47,912 bases of DNA from Bryobacteraceae bacterium (GTDB taxonomy: Bacteria > Acidobacteriota > Terriglobia > Bryobacterales > Bryobacteraceae): contig JAICLJ010000013.1 of NCBI GenBank assembly GCA_025927575.1, forward strand, positions 1-47,912. The letters are read 5' to 3'. The position numbers and the translations under genes are program-made. Positions within the stretch are counted from its first letter, which is position 1; each line of letters opens with the position of its first letter. Shown piece after piece: positions 8,585-17,591 of the stretch. A model generated the notes under the pieces. The model was given only the letters and a program-made list of their open reading frames with translations. It was not told the origin of the DNA and did no database searches.

Positions 8585-11188
8585 TCAACGCAGTACGTTT
8601 ATAGCGGCGGCCCCAAGGCCAAAGCCGGTGAGTATCTGGGACCAGTCGGTCAGATTCCGGACAAGGCTCGATTTATTAATGACAGTCGGCATCACAAGCG
8701 TATCGCCGGGGAACATCTGAAGAGAATCGAATCCTTTAGCGAAGAAAGGGGAGTTTGCGCTGTGGCTGACAACCGATCCGTCCGCACGAATGACAAAGGC
8801 GTGGCCGCGATCGGCGTAGCGGGTTGGACCGCCTGCCTGCTTCAGATAATCGCCGGCGCGAAAATCTTCGCGAAAGAGGAACGAGGCCTGCTCAAATACA
8901 TTGCCGACAACGCTTACCGTGGAGGGACGGCTCGGCACATAAAGGCGATCGCCATTTTCGAGCGGTATATCGGGAAGCGCATCCACACCGTGCCCGTTTG
9001 GGTCGATATCGAGAACGATGCGCCCGTTCATGGATACCTTCCGCAGCCGTTCAATCAATTCGTGCTGGCTGGCGACGGAAGTTTGAGCGGTTGCGGCTTG
9101 TTGCGGCGAAGTGACGCGGCTCGAGAGATTCGCGGTGGCTTCACTTGCCTCGCGCTCATATTGGTCGAGAAAATCTTCGTACCGTTTCTGTTGGACGCGG
9201 CGCGTAGATTCGCGGGTAAACTGGGCTCCGTACAGGTACGCTTTGGGGGTTAGTCCTCCGGCACGTTCCACTACTTGCCGCAACGTCTCTCCGGGAAGCA
9301 ACGTGTAAGCGCCGGCCATAGTGATTTCGCCTTCGATGCGGACTTCCTTTACTTGCTGTGTTTGCGGAATGGAAAAATCGGCTTTGGAAAAGATAGTAAC
9401 GATGTCGCCAGGTTCGAGCAGCGCGTCTTGCGATCTATCGCCACCAAGAACGAGCTTCCCGAGATTGAATGGAATCTTGCGCGTTTCGAGCGTCTTGGGA
9501 TCGGTGCGTTCCAGCACGGCATATTCCCAATTGATTTCCGGCGCAAGCGGCTGTACCGTATTTCGGGGGATGAAAGTTCGAATAGGCGGCGTGTTGTCGA
9601 GTTCCGTCGCCGCGCCGAGCGACGTATCCCCCTTCGTGTTTTGGTGCTGATCCTTATACGCGATGGGTACGAGTCCGTCGGACGTGGATTGCTGGGGCTG
9701 GCTTTCCGGCTTTGTGGGAGATGCGTTCATGCTGCCATCCAAATTTTCGGGAACTACCAGCGAGTTCCGCTCCTTCCAGTAATCGCGCGTGAGAAGCGAT
9801 TCCCGATTCGGAATCAAGTCGCTGAGACGCATTCCTTCTTCCCAGGGAAATCGCCCGGAATCGGCCACATTTCCACGCAGGATCACCGTGTTTTCAAACC
9901 GCGGCACCAGCGGCATAAGTCGGATGATATCCCCGTTATGCAATTCGGTGCCAAAGCCCGCGGCGTTCATAGGAACGCGGAGGACCTGTAGCGAGGAACC
10001 TTTAACCACACGCTCCAAAATGATTTGACTGGTAGCGGCAAGTGGCGAAGGGCCGTCGGCTAGATGAAGCGCGTCACCGAGTGTTGTGGGCCCACAGAGT
10101 TCATAAATACCGGGATGCTCGATGCTGCCGAAGATAGCGACTTGGGGGCCTGCCGGTGGAATCAGAATCACATCGCCCGAAAGCAATTGCGCGTCCTTGG
10201 TCTTATCGCCGTGTTGCAGCAGTGCATAAAGATCGAACTCGCGGATGGTGCGGTTACCGCGCTTCAATTCTATTTTGCGCAGTGAACCGTGAGCTGATGG
10301 ACCTCCGGAAGCGAACACAGCATTGACCAGGGTACTGAGCGAACTGACAGAATAGCTGCCCGGGCGTCGAGCGTCGCCGACAACGAATATCTGGATGGTG
10401 TGCAAACGGCCGAGCGTGACGCTCAGATCGAAGTTCTTATACATACGCGACAGACTTCTTTTGAGCGCATCCGCAGCCTGCGAATAATTCAGACCCGCGA
10501 CAGCGACTGGGCCCGTATCGGGCAGGACAACATCGCCTGTGCGAGAGACGATTAACCGCCGCACCGCATTAAACTGACCCCAGATGGACACCTGTAATTC
10601 GTCGCCGGGCGCAATGAGATAGTCGGAACCGACGGGTACACGATCTACGGGCGCGAACGTGGCGGGCACGCCTTCAAAGAGAGAAGCTCCGAAGATGGAA
10701 AGCATGGTGCCGGTAGCTTGCGCGACATAGCGCTGAAATTCCGTCGGAGGTTCTTTTTCGTAGCGAACCGGCACGGCGGCCGGCATTGAACGCGCGCGCC
10801 CGCCTTCCCACTCGTCTTGCGAATAGGGTTGCGTCGACAGACTTGGCGGGGCTGCCGCCGGGAAGCCACTCCAGTCGTAGGGATTGTACGAAGAATAAGC
10901 CGGCGAAGTGTTTGCCGGAATGCAATCCGCAGTCGGATCGCCATAGTCAGCAGGAGTGCAGACAGGAGATTGGCCGGCTCGGCCGGGAATCATGGATGTA
11001 GCGGCCGCCCTGCCCGCCACGCTTGAAGGATAGGCCGGTGATTGCGCAAAGAGCGAACCGGCAGCGATGAGCCCGAGGGCGCAACAACGGATGATGCAGC
11101 CGGGAAACGAAGCGGGAAAGGAGGACCGCCAGTTTACCTGCTGCCAGCGGCCTTCCTTGCCAAGCAGCGGGATGAATGTATGTTTCAC
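8585..11188 (-). CDS. Polysaccharide export outer-membrane protein with multiple SLBB domains (Wza-like)
   Basis: An 867-residue protein with a GTG start and a hydrophobic export signal (CCALGLIAAGSLFAQ, around residues 35-49). A low-complexity proline/serine region follows, and then the Poly_export domain (DYLIAPGDELQVSIWGQ and RTGDVVLPDTGPV). After it come repeated SLBB-type beta-grasp units, recognisable by phrases such as FVVGDARRPGSYSVS, IFGSIEHPGIYEL, ILRGNVADSGRFPW, RIEGEITMAGAYTL and VVGNVFEQASF. It would form the periplasmic channel that conducts polysaccharide out of the cell. It is more than twice the length of E. coli Wza because of the extra SLBB units, a pattern I associate with Acidobacteria and delta-proteobacteria. 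It is the first gene of the minus-strand EPS run. Confidence 0.88.
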   Translation of the reverse strand: MKHTFIPLLGKEGRWQQVNWRSSFPASFPGCIIRCCALGLIAAGSLFAQSPAYPSSVAGRAAATSMIPGRAGQSPVCTPADYGDPTADCIPANTSPAYSSYNPYDWSGFPAAAPPSLSTQPYSQDEWEGGRARSMPAAVPVRYEKEPPTEFQRYVAQATGTMLSIFGASLFEGVPATFAPVDRVPVGSDYLIAPGDELQVSIWGQFNAVRRLIVSRTGDVVLPDTGPVAVAGLNYSQAADALKRSLSRMYKNFDLSVTLGRLHTIQIFVVGDARRPGSYSVSSLSTLVNAVFASGGPSAHGSLRKIELKRGNRTIREFDLYALLQHGDKTKDAQLLSGDVILIPPAGPQVAIFGSIEHPGIYELCGPTTLGDALHLADGPSPLAATSQIILERVVKGSSLQVLRVPMNAAGFGTELHNGDIIRLMPLVPRFENTVILRGNVADSGRFPWEEGMRLSDLIPNRESLLTRDYWKERNSLVVPENLDGSMNASPTKPESQPQQSTSDGLVPIAYKDQHQNTKGDTSLGAATELDNTPPIRTFIPRNTVQPLAPEINWEYAVLERTDPKTLETRKIPFNLGKLVLGGDRSQDALLEPGDIVTIFSKADFSIPQTQQVKEVRIEGEITMAGAYTLLPGETLRQVVERAGGLTPKAYLYGAQFTRESTRRVQQKRYEDFLDQYEREASEATANLSSRVTSPQQAATAQTSVASQHELIERLRKVSMNGRIVLDIDPNGHGVDALPDIPLENGDRLYVPSRPSTVSVVGNVFEQASFLFREDFRAGDYLKQAGGPTRYADRGHAFVIRADGSVVSHSANSPFFAKGFDSLQMFPGDTLVMPTVINKSSLVRNLTDWSQILTGFGLGAAAINVLR

Positions 11189-11304
11189 TTACCTGCTCAA
11201 CATTTTGCGGTTTTATGAGACGAATTACTACTGCCTGAGAGGCTCGAACACTTGTTTTTACAACGGTTTTACATTTTGGTCGAAGTTGACTCGCGGTAAC
11301 GCCG
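11189..11304 (-). promoter_or_regulatory. Probable promoter region of the export operon, with two phased TGTAAAA repeats
   Basis: This 116-base AT-richer gap lies upstream of the export protein gene. On the minus strand it contains two copies of TGTAAAA (plus-strand TTTTACA at 11256-11262 and 11267-11273) exactly 11 bases apart, about one helical turn, as expected of a dimer or tandem binding site. I could not place convincing -35/-10 boxes. The same heptamer occurs near two other EPS-locus starts (13515-13558 and 15299-15305). Confidence 0.3.
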
Positions 11305-12921
11305 CTAATCCGCCAAAGAGAATAAATAAGTGATGAGCGCGTCTTCGTCGACCTTCGAAAATTGATAATGCGGCATGATCGATCCGGGCGATAAACGCTG
11401 GGGATCGGCGAAATGATCTATTACCCATTGGTCGCTGCGGCGGTTTACCAATCCGTTTAGCGGGGGCCCTACGCCGCCTCCGCTTCCGTTCACTTTATGG
11501 CAGCTAATGCAGCCGCTGACCACGAAAGTTTGGGAGCCGACGATGTATTGGGCAGACATTCTCTTGAGTAGAGATACCGAGTCCGGGCGCACATTTTCAA
11601 CGAATAACGAGAGCGCGTTTAGCTTGGGCAAAGAGAGATGAAGAGGAGCCGCCGAAGGCTCCGGACTTCTGAAGTGTTGAATCAGCCATTCCTTCGGATG
11701 TTGTACGCCCGCGTGGCCGAGATTGGGTCCGGCCTTGGGAGTTCCGACCAACAAATTATGGCAGGAGCCGCAGCCGGAAGAATGGAAATAGCCGAATCCG
11801 GCAATCTGCTCCGGAGGAATCTGCGCCCACTGGGCGGCTTCACGGGGCACGCGTGATGAGTGAACTGATGTCGGTGTCGACCGTTCGGCGGTGGCGGTCA
11901 AACCGGCCCAAATGGAAAACGCAAGCAGCACCGCGGCGGCGGCCTGGACTCGCCCAGTTAGCATTCGCCTATGCAGGCGATCCGCAAAAGGCAGGATGAT
12001 AAGCGCCACGATTGCGAGCGTCGGCAGAACAACCGTGCCAACCACTTCCATTCTTCCTTGAAAGATTTTCAGCAACTGGAACAGAAACAGGAAGTACCAT
12101 TCGGGGCGAGGAACATAAGAGGTGTCGGTCGGGTCGGCTATTCGTTCTAGCGGGACTTCGAGAAATGCGGCAGCGGCAAATAAGAGAACGAATGCGATGA
12201 ACACTGCGATGACATCGCGGAACGCCTGCTTTGGATAAAATTTCTGCGTATTGCCATTGTCGGTCGGCGCGGCAGCCGCTCCGTGACGCCTCACGAGATA
12301 GATATGAAATGCAATGAGAAGGCCAGTGACTCCCGGCAACAAAAGCGTGTGCAGCGCGTAAAAACGCGAAAAAGTGACAACGCCGATTCCGTTCGCAGCT
12401 CCGATCAACTGCGTTAATAGCGGTCCAGCGAAGGGTACGCCTGCCATGATTTGCGCGGTAACAACTGTGCCCCAATAAGCACGGTTGTCCCAGGGGAGCA
12501 GATAACCTGTCAATCCGAAGGCAAGCGTCAAAAGAAGAAGCGCGATGCCGGCAATCCAGGTCGCCTCGCGAGGGCGTTTGTATGCGCCGTAGATGAACAC
12601 TTGCGCCATGTGAAGAAAGACAGCAACGATCATTAGGCTGGCTCCCCAGTGGTGCAAGCCGTGAATCATCTTGCCGGCGGTAACTCTTTCGAGAATGTAC
12701 GATACGCTCCTGTAAGCATCGCCGGGCGTAGCCGCGTAGTTAAATGCGAGCAAGATGCCGGTCAACATTTGCGTCAGAAATAGAAACAGGCAGACGCTGC
12801 CGAATACTTGTGGCCAGCCGCTCGACGCCGGAATGTCTTCGAAGAGGAAGTGACGGCACGCCGCGCCAACTCCGGTGCGCTCCTCAAGCCACTCCCCTGC
12901 CTGATAGATTGCGGCTTTCAT
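11305..12921 (-). CDS. Cytochrome b fused to two c-type heme domains (bc-type quinol oxidoreductase subunit)
   Basis: Starting at the ATG at 12921, five bases after the Rieske stop, the product has 538 residues. The first half is a cytochrome b, with heme-ligand helices containing HGLHHWGASLMIVAVFLH and HTLLLPGVTGLLIAFH. The C-terminal cytochrome b part carries the quinol-site motif PEWYF. After a further membrane helix come two c-type domains with CGSCH and CISCH, each followed by a methionine-containing stretch that could supply the sixth ligand. This is a fused b-c architecture replacing separate cytochrome b and c1 subunits. With the Rieske protein upstream it would oxidise quinol in the inner membrane and pass electrons to periplasmic carriers. 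The frame is open for 18 further codons upstream, but that would overlap the Rieske gene. Confidence 0.9.
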   Translation of the reverse strand: MKAAIYQAGEWLEERTGVGAACRHFLFEDIPASSGWPQVFGSVCLFLFLTQMLTGILLAFNYAATPGDAYRSVSYILERVTAGKMIHGLHHWGASLMIVAVFLHMAQVFIYGAYKRPREATWIAGIALLLLTLAFGLTGYLLPWDNRAYWGTVVTAQIMAGVPFAGPLLTQLIGAANGIGVVTFSRFYALHTLLLPGVTGLLIAFHIYLVRRHGAAAAPTDNGNTQKFYPKQAFRDVIAVFIAFVLLFAAAAFLEVPLERIADPTDTSYVPRPEWYFLFLFQLLKIFQGRMEVVGTVVLPTLAIVALIILPFADRLHRRMLTGRVQAAAAVLLAFSIWAGLTATAERSTPTSVHSSRVPREAAQWAQIPPEQIAGFGYFHSSGCGSCHNLLVGTPKAGPNLGHAGVQHPKEWLIQHFRSPEPSAAPLHLSLPKLNALSLFVENVRPDSVSLLKRMSAQYIVGSQTFVVSGCISCHKVNGSGGGVGPPLNGLVNRRSDQWVIDHFADPQRLSPGSIMPHYQFSKVDEDALITYLFSLAD

Positions 12922-12925
12922 TGAT

Positions 12926-13447
12926 CTAAGAATTTTTGGCGCGTTCAATCGGCCCAAGCCACAGCCTGTCCGCATCTACTTTGACGGCATAGCGATCAAG
13001 AGGACGATCGGCGGGCCCGGAGACGACATGGCCGTCCTCGCCAAACACCGAGCCATGACACGGACATACGAACTCTTTTCGATTGGCTTGCCAGTGATAG
13101 GCGCACCCAAGATGAGTGCATCGCGGGGAGAATGCTGTGACATCCATGTGGTCGTCGATCACAACCCATGCCGTAGCCCTTTCGTTTTGTAGCCGCCAAC
13201 CGTCTTCGCGGCTTCGGCTAAACGAGACTTGTTGAGGCGCTCCGGGTTGCAGGTCGGAAATATCGCCTGCATCGGCCCAGCCGGTATCCTCTGCTTGTGG
13301 ATTGCCCAGTAGATATGTGCTGACCGACGTAGCAAATACACCTCCCATAAGAGATGCGAGTGTACAGATGGCTCCGGTAATGAATCCGCGGCGGTTGATT
13401 CCGTTCGATTTCCTCATCGTTTGTTCCATAGCGTTTTTGAGCCTCAT
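12926..13447 (-). CDS. Rieske 2Fe-2S protein of the cytochrome bc-type complex
   Basis: The 173-residue protein carries an N-terminal twin-arginine-like anchor (NRRGFITGAICTLASLMGG) and the two Rieske cluster loops CTHLGC and CPCHGS, each supplying one cysteine and one histidine. Between them and the C-terminus lies the short GPADRPLDRY segment usual after the second loop. It would shuttle electrons from quinol at cytochrome b to the fused c hemes encoded next. The ATG at 13447 is the outermost start; internal ATGs at 13429 and 13417 also precede the Tat signal and cannot be excluded. The 5' region faces the Wzi-like gene, so the two share a divergent control region. Confidence 0.93.
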   Translation of the reverse strand: MRLKNAMEQTMRKSNGINRRGFITGAICTLASLMGGVFATSVSTYLLGNPQAEDTGWADAGDISDLQPGAPQQVSFSRSREDGWRLQNERATAWVVIDDHMDVTAFSPRCTHLGCAYHWQANRKEFVCPCHGSVFGEDGHVVSGPADRPLDRYAVKVDADRLWLGPIERAKNS

Positions 13448-13631
13448 GTTGCCGCCTGAGGCGCCGGCTCGATTACGATGCTATCGGGAAAGCGGTTCTG
13501 AGCTGTCGCGGGCTTGTAAAAGATCGGTAACTTCGGCCTGCCGCCGCACGATTTTACAAAGCTTTTGCAAATTGGCAGCGGGGCATGGTTGGCTAGGAAG
13601 CGCAAACCGGTCACGCTGGGATTGCTTGCCT
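13448..13631. promoter_or_regulatory. Divergent intergenic region with an inverted TGTAAAA/TTTTACA repeat
   Basis: The gap between the Rieske gene (minus) and the Wzi-like gene (plus) contains an imperfect dyad: GCTTGTAAAA at 13512-13521 and TTTTACAAAGC at 13552-13562, separated by about 30 bases. It is a candidate operator or promoter element for both directions. The heptamer matches the phased pair before the export gene. This rests only on visible sequence symmetry. Confidence 0.25.
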
Positions 13632-15290
13632 GTGTGTTGCCGCTTCGCATATCGATTACTCGCCGTGTTGTTTTGCGGTGTTCTTGCCGCGCGTGCGAGT
13701 GAGAAAGCGCACGTGGCTCCGGTATATGTTCCGCTCGATAGCTGGGTTTATCCTGCGTTGAGACGCTTGGCGGCGATGGGATATGCGCCGGACGAGGAGC
13801 GATTGACCGCCCCGTGGACGCGCGAGCAATGCGCGATGCTAGTCGAAGAAGCCGAAGATATTGCTACTCGGCACAGCACAAAGGTTTCCGCAGGCGCAAT
13901 GAACGGCGAGGCGCTGCGGCTGATCGCGGGACTAAGAGCAGAGTTCCCGAGTGAGCCAAGCAGTGGCGCCAGCGCGCAGATGGAATCAATCTACACAAGA
14001 TTCACGCAGATCAACGGCCAACCGCTGCGCGACAGCTACCATTTCGGGCAGACTCTGAGAGACGACTATGGCCGCCCATACGGACAAGGCGCAAATGCCG
14101 TAAATGGCTTCTCGGCGTATGGAACCTGGGGCCGCTTTTCGGGTTACTTTCGCGGGGAATATCAAAATGCAGGGGGCCGACCGCCGTACGATCAAAATGT
14201 CCAGAATATTATCGGCGCCATAGATGGAGTTCCCGCTCACCCCCCGCTTGGCTTGCCATCGACAAGCCGCTTCGATCCCTTGGAAATGTATGTTGGCGTG
14301 AATCTGCCCGGATTCGATGCGACGTTCGGAAAACAGAGCCTCGCCTGGGGGCCGGGAGACGATAGCGGATTTCACTTCAGTAATAATGCGGAACCCATGT
14401 ACATGCTGCGGCTCTCGCAACGGATGCCATTCGTGCTTCCGGGGCCGCTGCACTTTCTCGGTCATATTCGTACGCAATTTCTGGTGGGCAGGCTCACGGG
14501 GCACTCTTACCCGCAGAAGCCGTTTATCAATGCGCAGAAGATTACATTGCAACTGACGGCAAGCTTCGAAGTAGGGTTCACGCGCAGCTCACTTTTCGGC
14601 GGCGCAGGACACCCGCTGACGGCGCGTAGCATTGCGAACAGCTTCTTCAGCGCCGCGAGCACCGGCAGCACAGCGTTCGGTAGTTCGAACGATCCAGGTG
14701 ACCGAAGAAGTGGTTTCGATTTCGTCCTGCATGTGCCCGGCTTAAAGCGCTATCTCACCATCTATTCGGATTCTCTTGCCGATGACGAGCCGAATCCGTT
14801 GGCAAGCCCGCGCCGGTCCGCCTGGGGGCCGGGATTGTACCTGACGGAAGTGCCAGGATTGAGACGCATGGATTTTCGGTTTGAAACATATTCGACGTGG
14901 CTGTATAGAGGCGACCCGGGCGGCCAGTTCTTTTATTGGAACGATCAATATCGAGATGCTTACACCAATGACGCCAATGTGTTCGGAAGCTGGGTGGGAC
15001 GCGATGCCAGGGCGTATGTGGCGTCTTCCACTTATTGGTGGTCGGCGAAAGATAAGGTTACCGCTATGTACCGTCAAACAAAAACCGGCAGCGAATTCCT
15101 ACCCGGCGGCGGAACGCAGACGGACATTTCATTAGATGCGCAATGGCAGTTGCATCCTAACTTTTTGGGCACGGCATTCGTGCAGTATGAGCGGTACTTT
15201 GTGCCCGCGCTGGGCGGCCCTAAGAGGGATGTCGCGGCCGGGCTCGGGTTCACATTTTACCCGAAGCAGTGGGTGGTGAGAACCCGGTAG
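13632..15290 (+). CDS. Capsule-assembly Wzi-family outer-membrane protein
   Basis: A beta-barrel type protein of about 552 residues. The frame is open upstream to 13302, but that part overlaps the Rieske gene and has no protein-like character. Starting at GTG 13632 (or TTG 13626) gives a signal peptide CCRFAYRLLAVLFCGVLAARA. The early region (YVPLDSWVYPALRRLAAMGY) resembles the helical/SLH-like start seen in many Wzi relatives. The body has barrel strands and Wzi-type phrases such as NLPGFDATFGKQSLAWGPG and DEPNPLASPRRSAWGPGLYL. Wzi is an outer-membrane lectin that anchors capsule to the surface. Its place in the EPS locus fits that role. The start codon is uncertain. Confidence 0.78.
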   Translation: MCCRFAYRLLAVLFCGVLAARASEKAHVAPVYVPLDSWVYPALRRLAAMGYAPDEERLTAPWTREQCAMLVEEAEDIATRHSTKVSAGAMNGEALRLIAGLRAEFPSEPSSGASAQMESIYTRFTQINGQPLRDSYHFGQTLRDDYGRPYGQGANAVNGFSAYGTWGRFSGYFRGEYQNAGGRPPYDQNVQNIIGAIDGVPAHPPLGLPSTSRFDPLEMYVGVNLPGFDATFGKQSLAWGPGDDSGFHFSNNAEPMYMLRLSQRMPFVLPGPLHFLGHIRTQFLVGRLTGHSYPQKPFINAQKITLQLTASFEVGFTRSSLFGGAGHPLTARSIANSFFSAASTGSTAFGSSNDPGDRRSGFDFVLHVPGLKRYLTIYSDSLADDEPNPLASPRRSAWGPGLYLTEVPGLRRMDFRFETYSTWLYRGDPGGQFFYWNDQYRDAYTNDANVFGSWVGRDARAYVASSTYWWSAKDKVTAMYRQTKTGSEFLPGGGTQTDISLDAQWQLHPNFLGTAFVQYERYFVPALGGPKRDVAAGLGFTFYPKQWVVRTR

Positions 15291-15359
15291 CACCAAAGTT
15301 TTACAGATTGATTGCAAACGCTTCGCATAAAAGAGCGCGTCGCCCGATAGCTTACTTGC

Positions 15360-16391
15360 ATGGGCACACTTGCATGCGAGCGGGCAAATCAAGAAGCGGC
15401 ACGAGACGAAGCCGGCGGAGTGTTTCCAACAGCTGATCCTTTGAAGGCTTCCGCTCCGCTGCCGTTTCATCGCGTTCTATTTCCTTATGGCTTCCCTCTT
15501 CATGTGAGGGCGAATCACAATGCGATTCTTCGCGCCGCCGAAACCTGTTGGGGAAGCTATCGCCGTATCTTTAGGGAGCCACCGCTGGAGCTGCGATTTT
15601 TTGTATCGGAGGCTTCGCCGAACCAGGTGCCGCCTGCCCCTGTGTTCCGCGCGCAGGCAAATTTGCTCACAATCGTTGCGGATGGAAATCACTATGGGTG
15701 CTGCGATCTCGCGGCGGGCTTCGGTTTCGCGTATGTCACGGCCACGGCGGTAAATCACGCGGACTATCTGCGCTATCACTTCCTGGAGAGCATGGCGTAT
15801 AGCCTCCTCGATACGCGCCATCTCGCGGCGATACATGCAGCTTGTATTGGTCGGCGCGGCCGTGGCGTTCTATTGGCGGGGGAATCGGGAGCGGGAAAGT
15901 CGTCGCTCGCCTATGCCTGTGCGCGGCGGGGCTGGGCGTACATTTCAGATGACGCAAGCTCAGTGGTCTTGCGGAAGCAAGGCCGCACCGTAGTGGGGAA
16001 TCCGCGCGCATTTCGCTTCCGTCCCGAAGCGACGACGCTCTTCCCCGAATTGAAAGGCCCGCTGCATGCCCACAGAGGGAAACCGACGATTGAGGTGGAG
16101 ACCAAACGGCTGCCACACGTGAAGGTTGCGTATGAATACACGGTGGACCATATCGTCTTCTTAAATCGCTATGCTGGGAATGACGGATCCCCGCAACTGA
16201 CGCCGATTTCGAGCCGGGGTTCCCTGAAACGTCTGTTTCAGAATCCCTGGCCCTCAGAGCTGGCAATAAACCAGCATAGGGATACTGCGATCGAGCGCCT
16301 TCTAACCGCTCCGGCATACGAGCTGCGCTACCGGGACTTCGATGCCGCCATCGATCTGCTCGATACACTTATTCCGGTTGACGAACTATGA
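15360..16391 (+). CDS. HPr-kinase-like P-loop protein of the EPS locus
   Basis: The 343-residue product has a weakly conserved N-terminal half and a C-terminal half like the HprK/P kinase core. The Walker A loop is GESGAGKSS (residues 174-182), preceded by a strand and by HAACIGRRGRGVLLA. An ISDD segment at 195-198 is a Walker-B-like acidic site. HprK phosphorylates a serine on HPr, but stand-alone relatives in exopolysaccharide or peptide-modification loci usually lack a known substrate. The stop overlaps the next gene by four bases (ATGA), so the two are likely translationally coupled. A TTTTACA motif lies at 15299-15305 upstream. No good ribosome site is seen before the ATG. The kinase fold is well supported; the function is not. 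Confidence 0.72.
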   Translation: MGTLACERANQEAARDEAGGVFPTADPLKASAPLPFHRVLFPYGFPLHVRANHNAILRAAETCWGSYRRIFREPPLELRFFVSEASPNQVPPAPVFRAQANLLTIVADGNHYGCCDLAAGFGFAYVTATAVNHADYLRYHFLESMAYSLLDTRHLAAIHAACIGRRGRGVLLAGESGAGKSSLAYACARRGWAYISDDASSVVLRKQGRTVVGNPRAFRFRPEATTLFPELKGPLHAHRGKPTIEVETKRLPHVKVAYEYTVDHIVFLNRYAGNDGSPQLTPISSRGSLKRLFQNPWPSELAINQHRDTAIERLLTAPAYELRYRDFDAAIDLLDTLIPVDEL

Positions 16392-17590
16392 CGCCGTCAG
16401 CGGAAGGCGCTTCCATTCCGGGTTACGCAAAGGCGCTGCTTCAACTCTTAAACTTTGAACACCGGGACGGGAGCGGGCTGGGCCGCTTGAACGATTGCGA
16501 ATGGAGACAACTACTGGAGCTGTGTGATGAATCGCAGCTCACGCTTATCCTGGGGGATCTTGGCCGCTCCTTTCTTCCGCTCTGGGTCAAGGCCCGCATT
16601 CAGAGAAATGCCGCCGGCAACGCGGTTCGCTTCGAGCGACTCATGTTGGCGACTGTCGAAATTGCGCGATGGCTTACGGCAAATTCGATTGAGTTTGCCC
16701 TGCTTAAAGGACACACGCATACGCCTGCGTTTACGGTGGATCCTCTGCTGCGGGCGCAAAACGATATCGACATCTGGTGCCTGCCGGGGGAGGTGCTTCG
16801 CGCGCGCGATGTTTTGACGCATCACGGGTACCGGCATTCCGGCAAATCAAAGGGCCGTCATCTCGATCCGCTGATTCGAGAGTCGAGTTGGACCTGGACA
16901 GGCGATTACTTCGCTCCCGATCTTCCGATTCCAGTCGAACTGCATTATCAGCTTTGGGATCGAGATTTTGAGCGTATTGCCGGTCCGGACGAGCGCGAAA
17001 TCTGGGAGCGGCGGCAAGACTCGCTTCTCGATGGGTATCCGGTTGCCACGCTTGATTTGGTGGATACGCTGGCTTTTGCGGCGCTTCATCTGATGATGCA
17101 CATTTTCCATGGCGACGTTCGTTTGCAGCGTGCTTGGGAAATCGGGCGCTTCCTCGAACATCATGCTCGTGATGACGTGTTCTGGAACCGCTGGCAGAGT
17201 CTGTATACCGCCGAGGCGCGGCAAGTACAAACGATCGCTTTTTGGTTGACCAGTTATTGGTTCGGCTGCAAGCTTCCCAATGTCCTTCAGGCCAACCTGG
17301 AATTTCTTCCATTGAATGTGCGGCTATGGATTTGCCGCTATTGTTTCTCCCCGATCGAGTCGCTGTTCTCCGCGAACAAAGACGAACTGTGGCTGAACCT
17401 GGCCTTAATTCCGTCTCTCCGCGGGAAGATTGGAGTAGCGAGACGCCGGCTGTTTCCTGTTCAAGCCGCAGGCGGTGGAGACAGGGAGCAGCCGGGAGCC
17501 AGATCGTTTGCAGCCAAAGCCGGGCATCACATCGGCTTGCTGCCGCGCACGTTTTGCTCGGGATTCCGATGGCTGCGGATGCAGAAATAG
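16388..17590 (+). CDS. NTP_transf_5-type nucleotidyltransferase-fold protein
   Basis: A 400-residue protein with the signature of the nucleotidyltransferase family PF14907: FALLKGHTHTPAFTVDPLLRAQNDIDIW around residues 98-125. The LKG and the DID carboxylates belong to the polymerase-beta-like fold, and later phrases such as DTLAFAALHLMMHIFHGD are typical of this family. Members recur in exosortase/EPS loci and next to HprK-like kinases and PqqD-like proteins; their substrate is unknown to me. It overlaps the kinase gene by four bases. Its stop lies one base from the end of the convergent small gene. The last 60 residues look poorly conserved. Confidence 0.72.
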   Translation: MTPSAEGASIPGYAKALLQLLNFEHRDGSGLGRLNDCEWRQLLELCDESQLTLILGDLGRSFLPLWVKARIQRNAAGNAVRFERLMLATVEIARWLTANSIEFALLKGHTHTPAFTVDPLLRAQNDIDIWCLPGEVLRARDVLTHHGYRHSGKSKGRHLDPLIRESSWTWTGDYFAPDLPIPVELHYQLWDRDFERIAGPDEREIWERRQDSLLDGYPVATLDLVDTLAFAALHLMMHIFHGDVRLQRAWEIGRFLEHHARDDVFWNRWQSLYTAEARQVQTIAFWLTSYWFGCKLPNVLQANLEFLPLNVRLWICRYCFSPIESLFSANKDELWLNLALIPSLRGKIGVARRRLFPVQAAGGGDREQPGARSFAAKAGHHIGLLPRTFCSGFRWLRMQK

Positions 17591-17591
17591 G

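Noticed and set aside
13302-13631. Upstream extension of the Wzi-like gene frame
   Set aside because: It runs antisense through the Rieske gene and lacks protein character; a signal peptide begins only near 13632.
16731-17312. Open frame of 193 codons on the minus strand inside the NTP_transf_5 gene
   Set aside because: Low-complexity, charged translation with no start context; the plus-strand protein has family motifs throughout.
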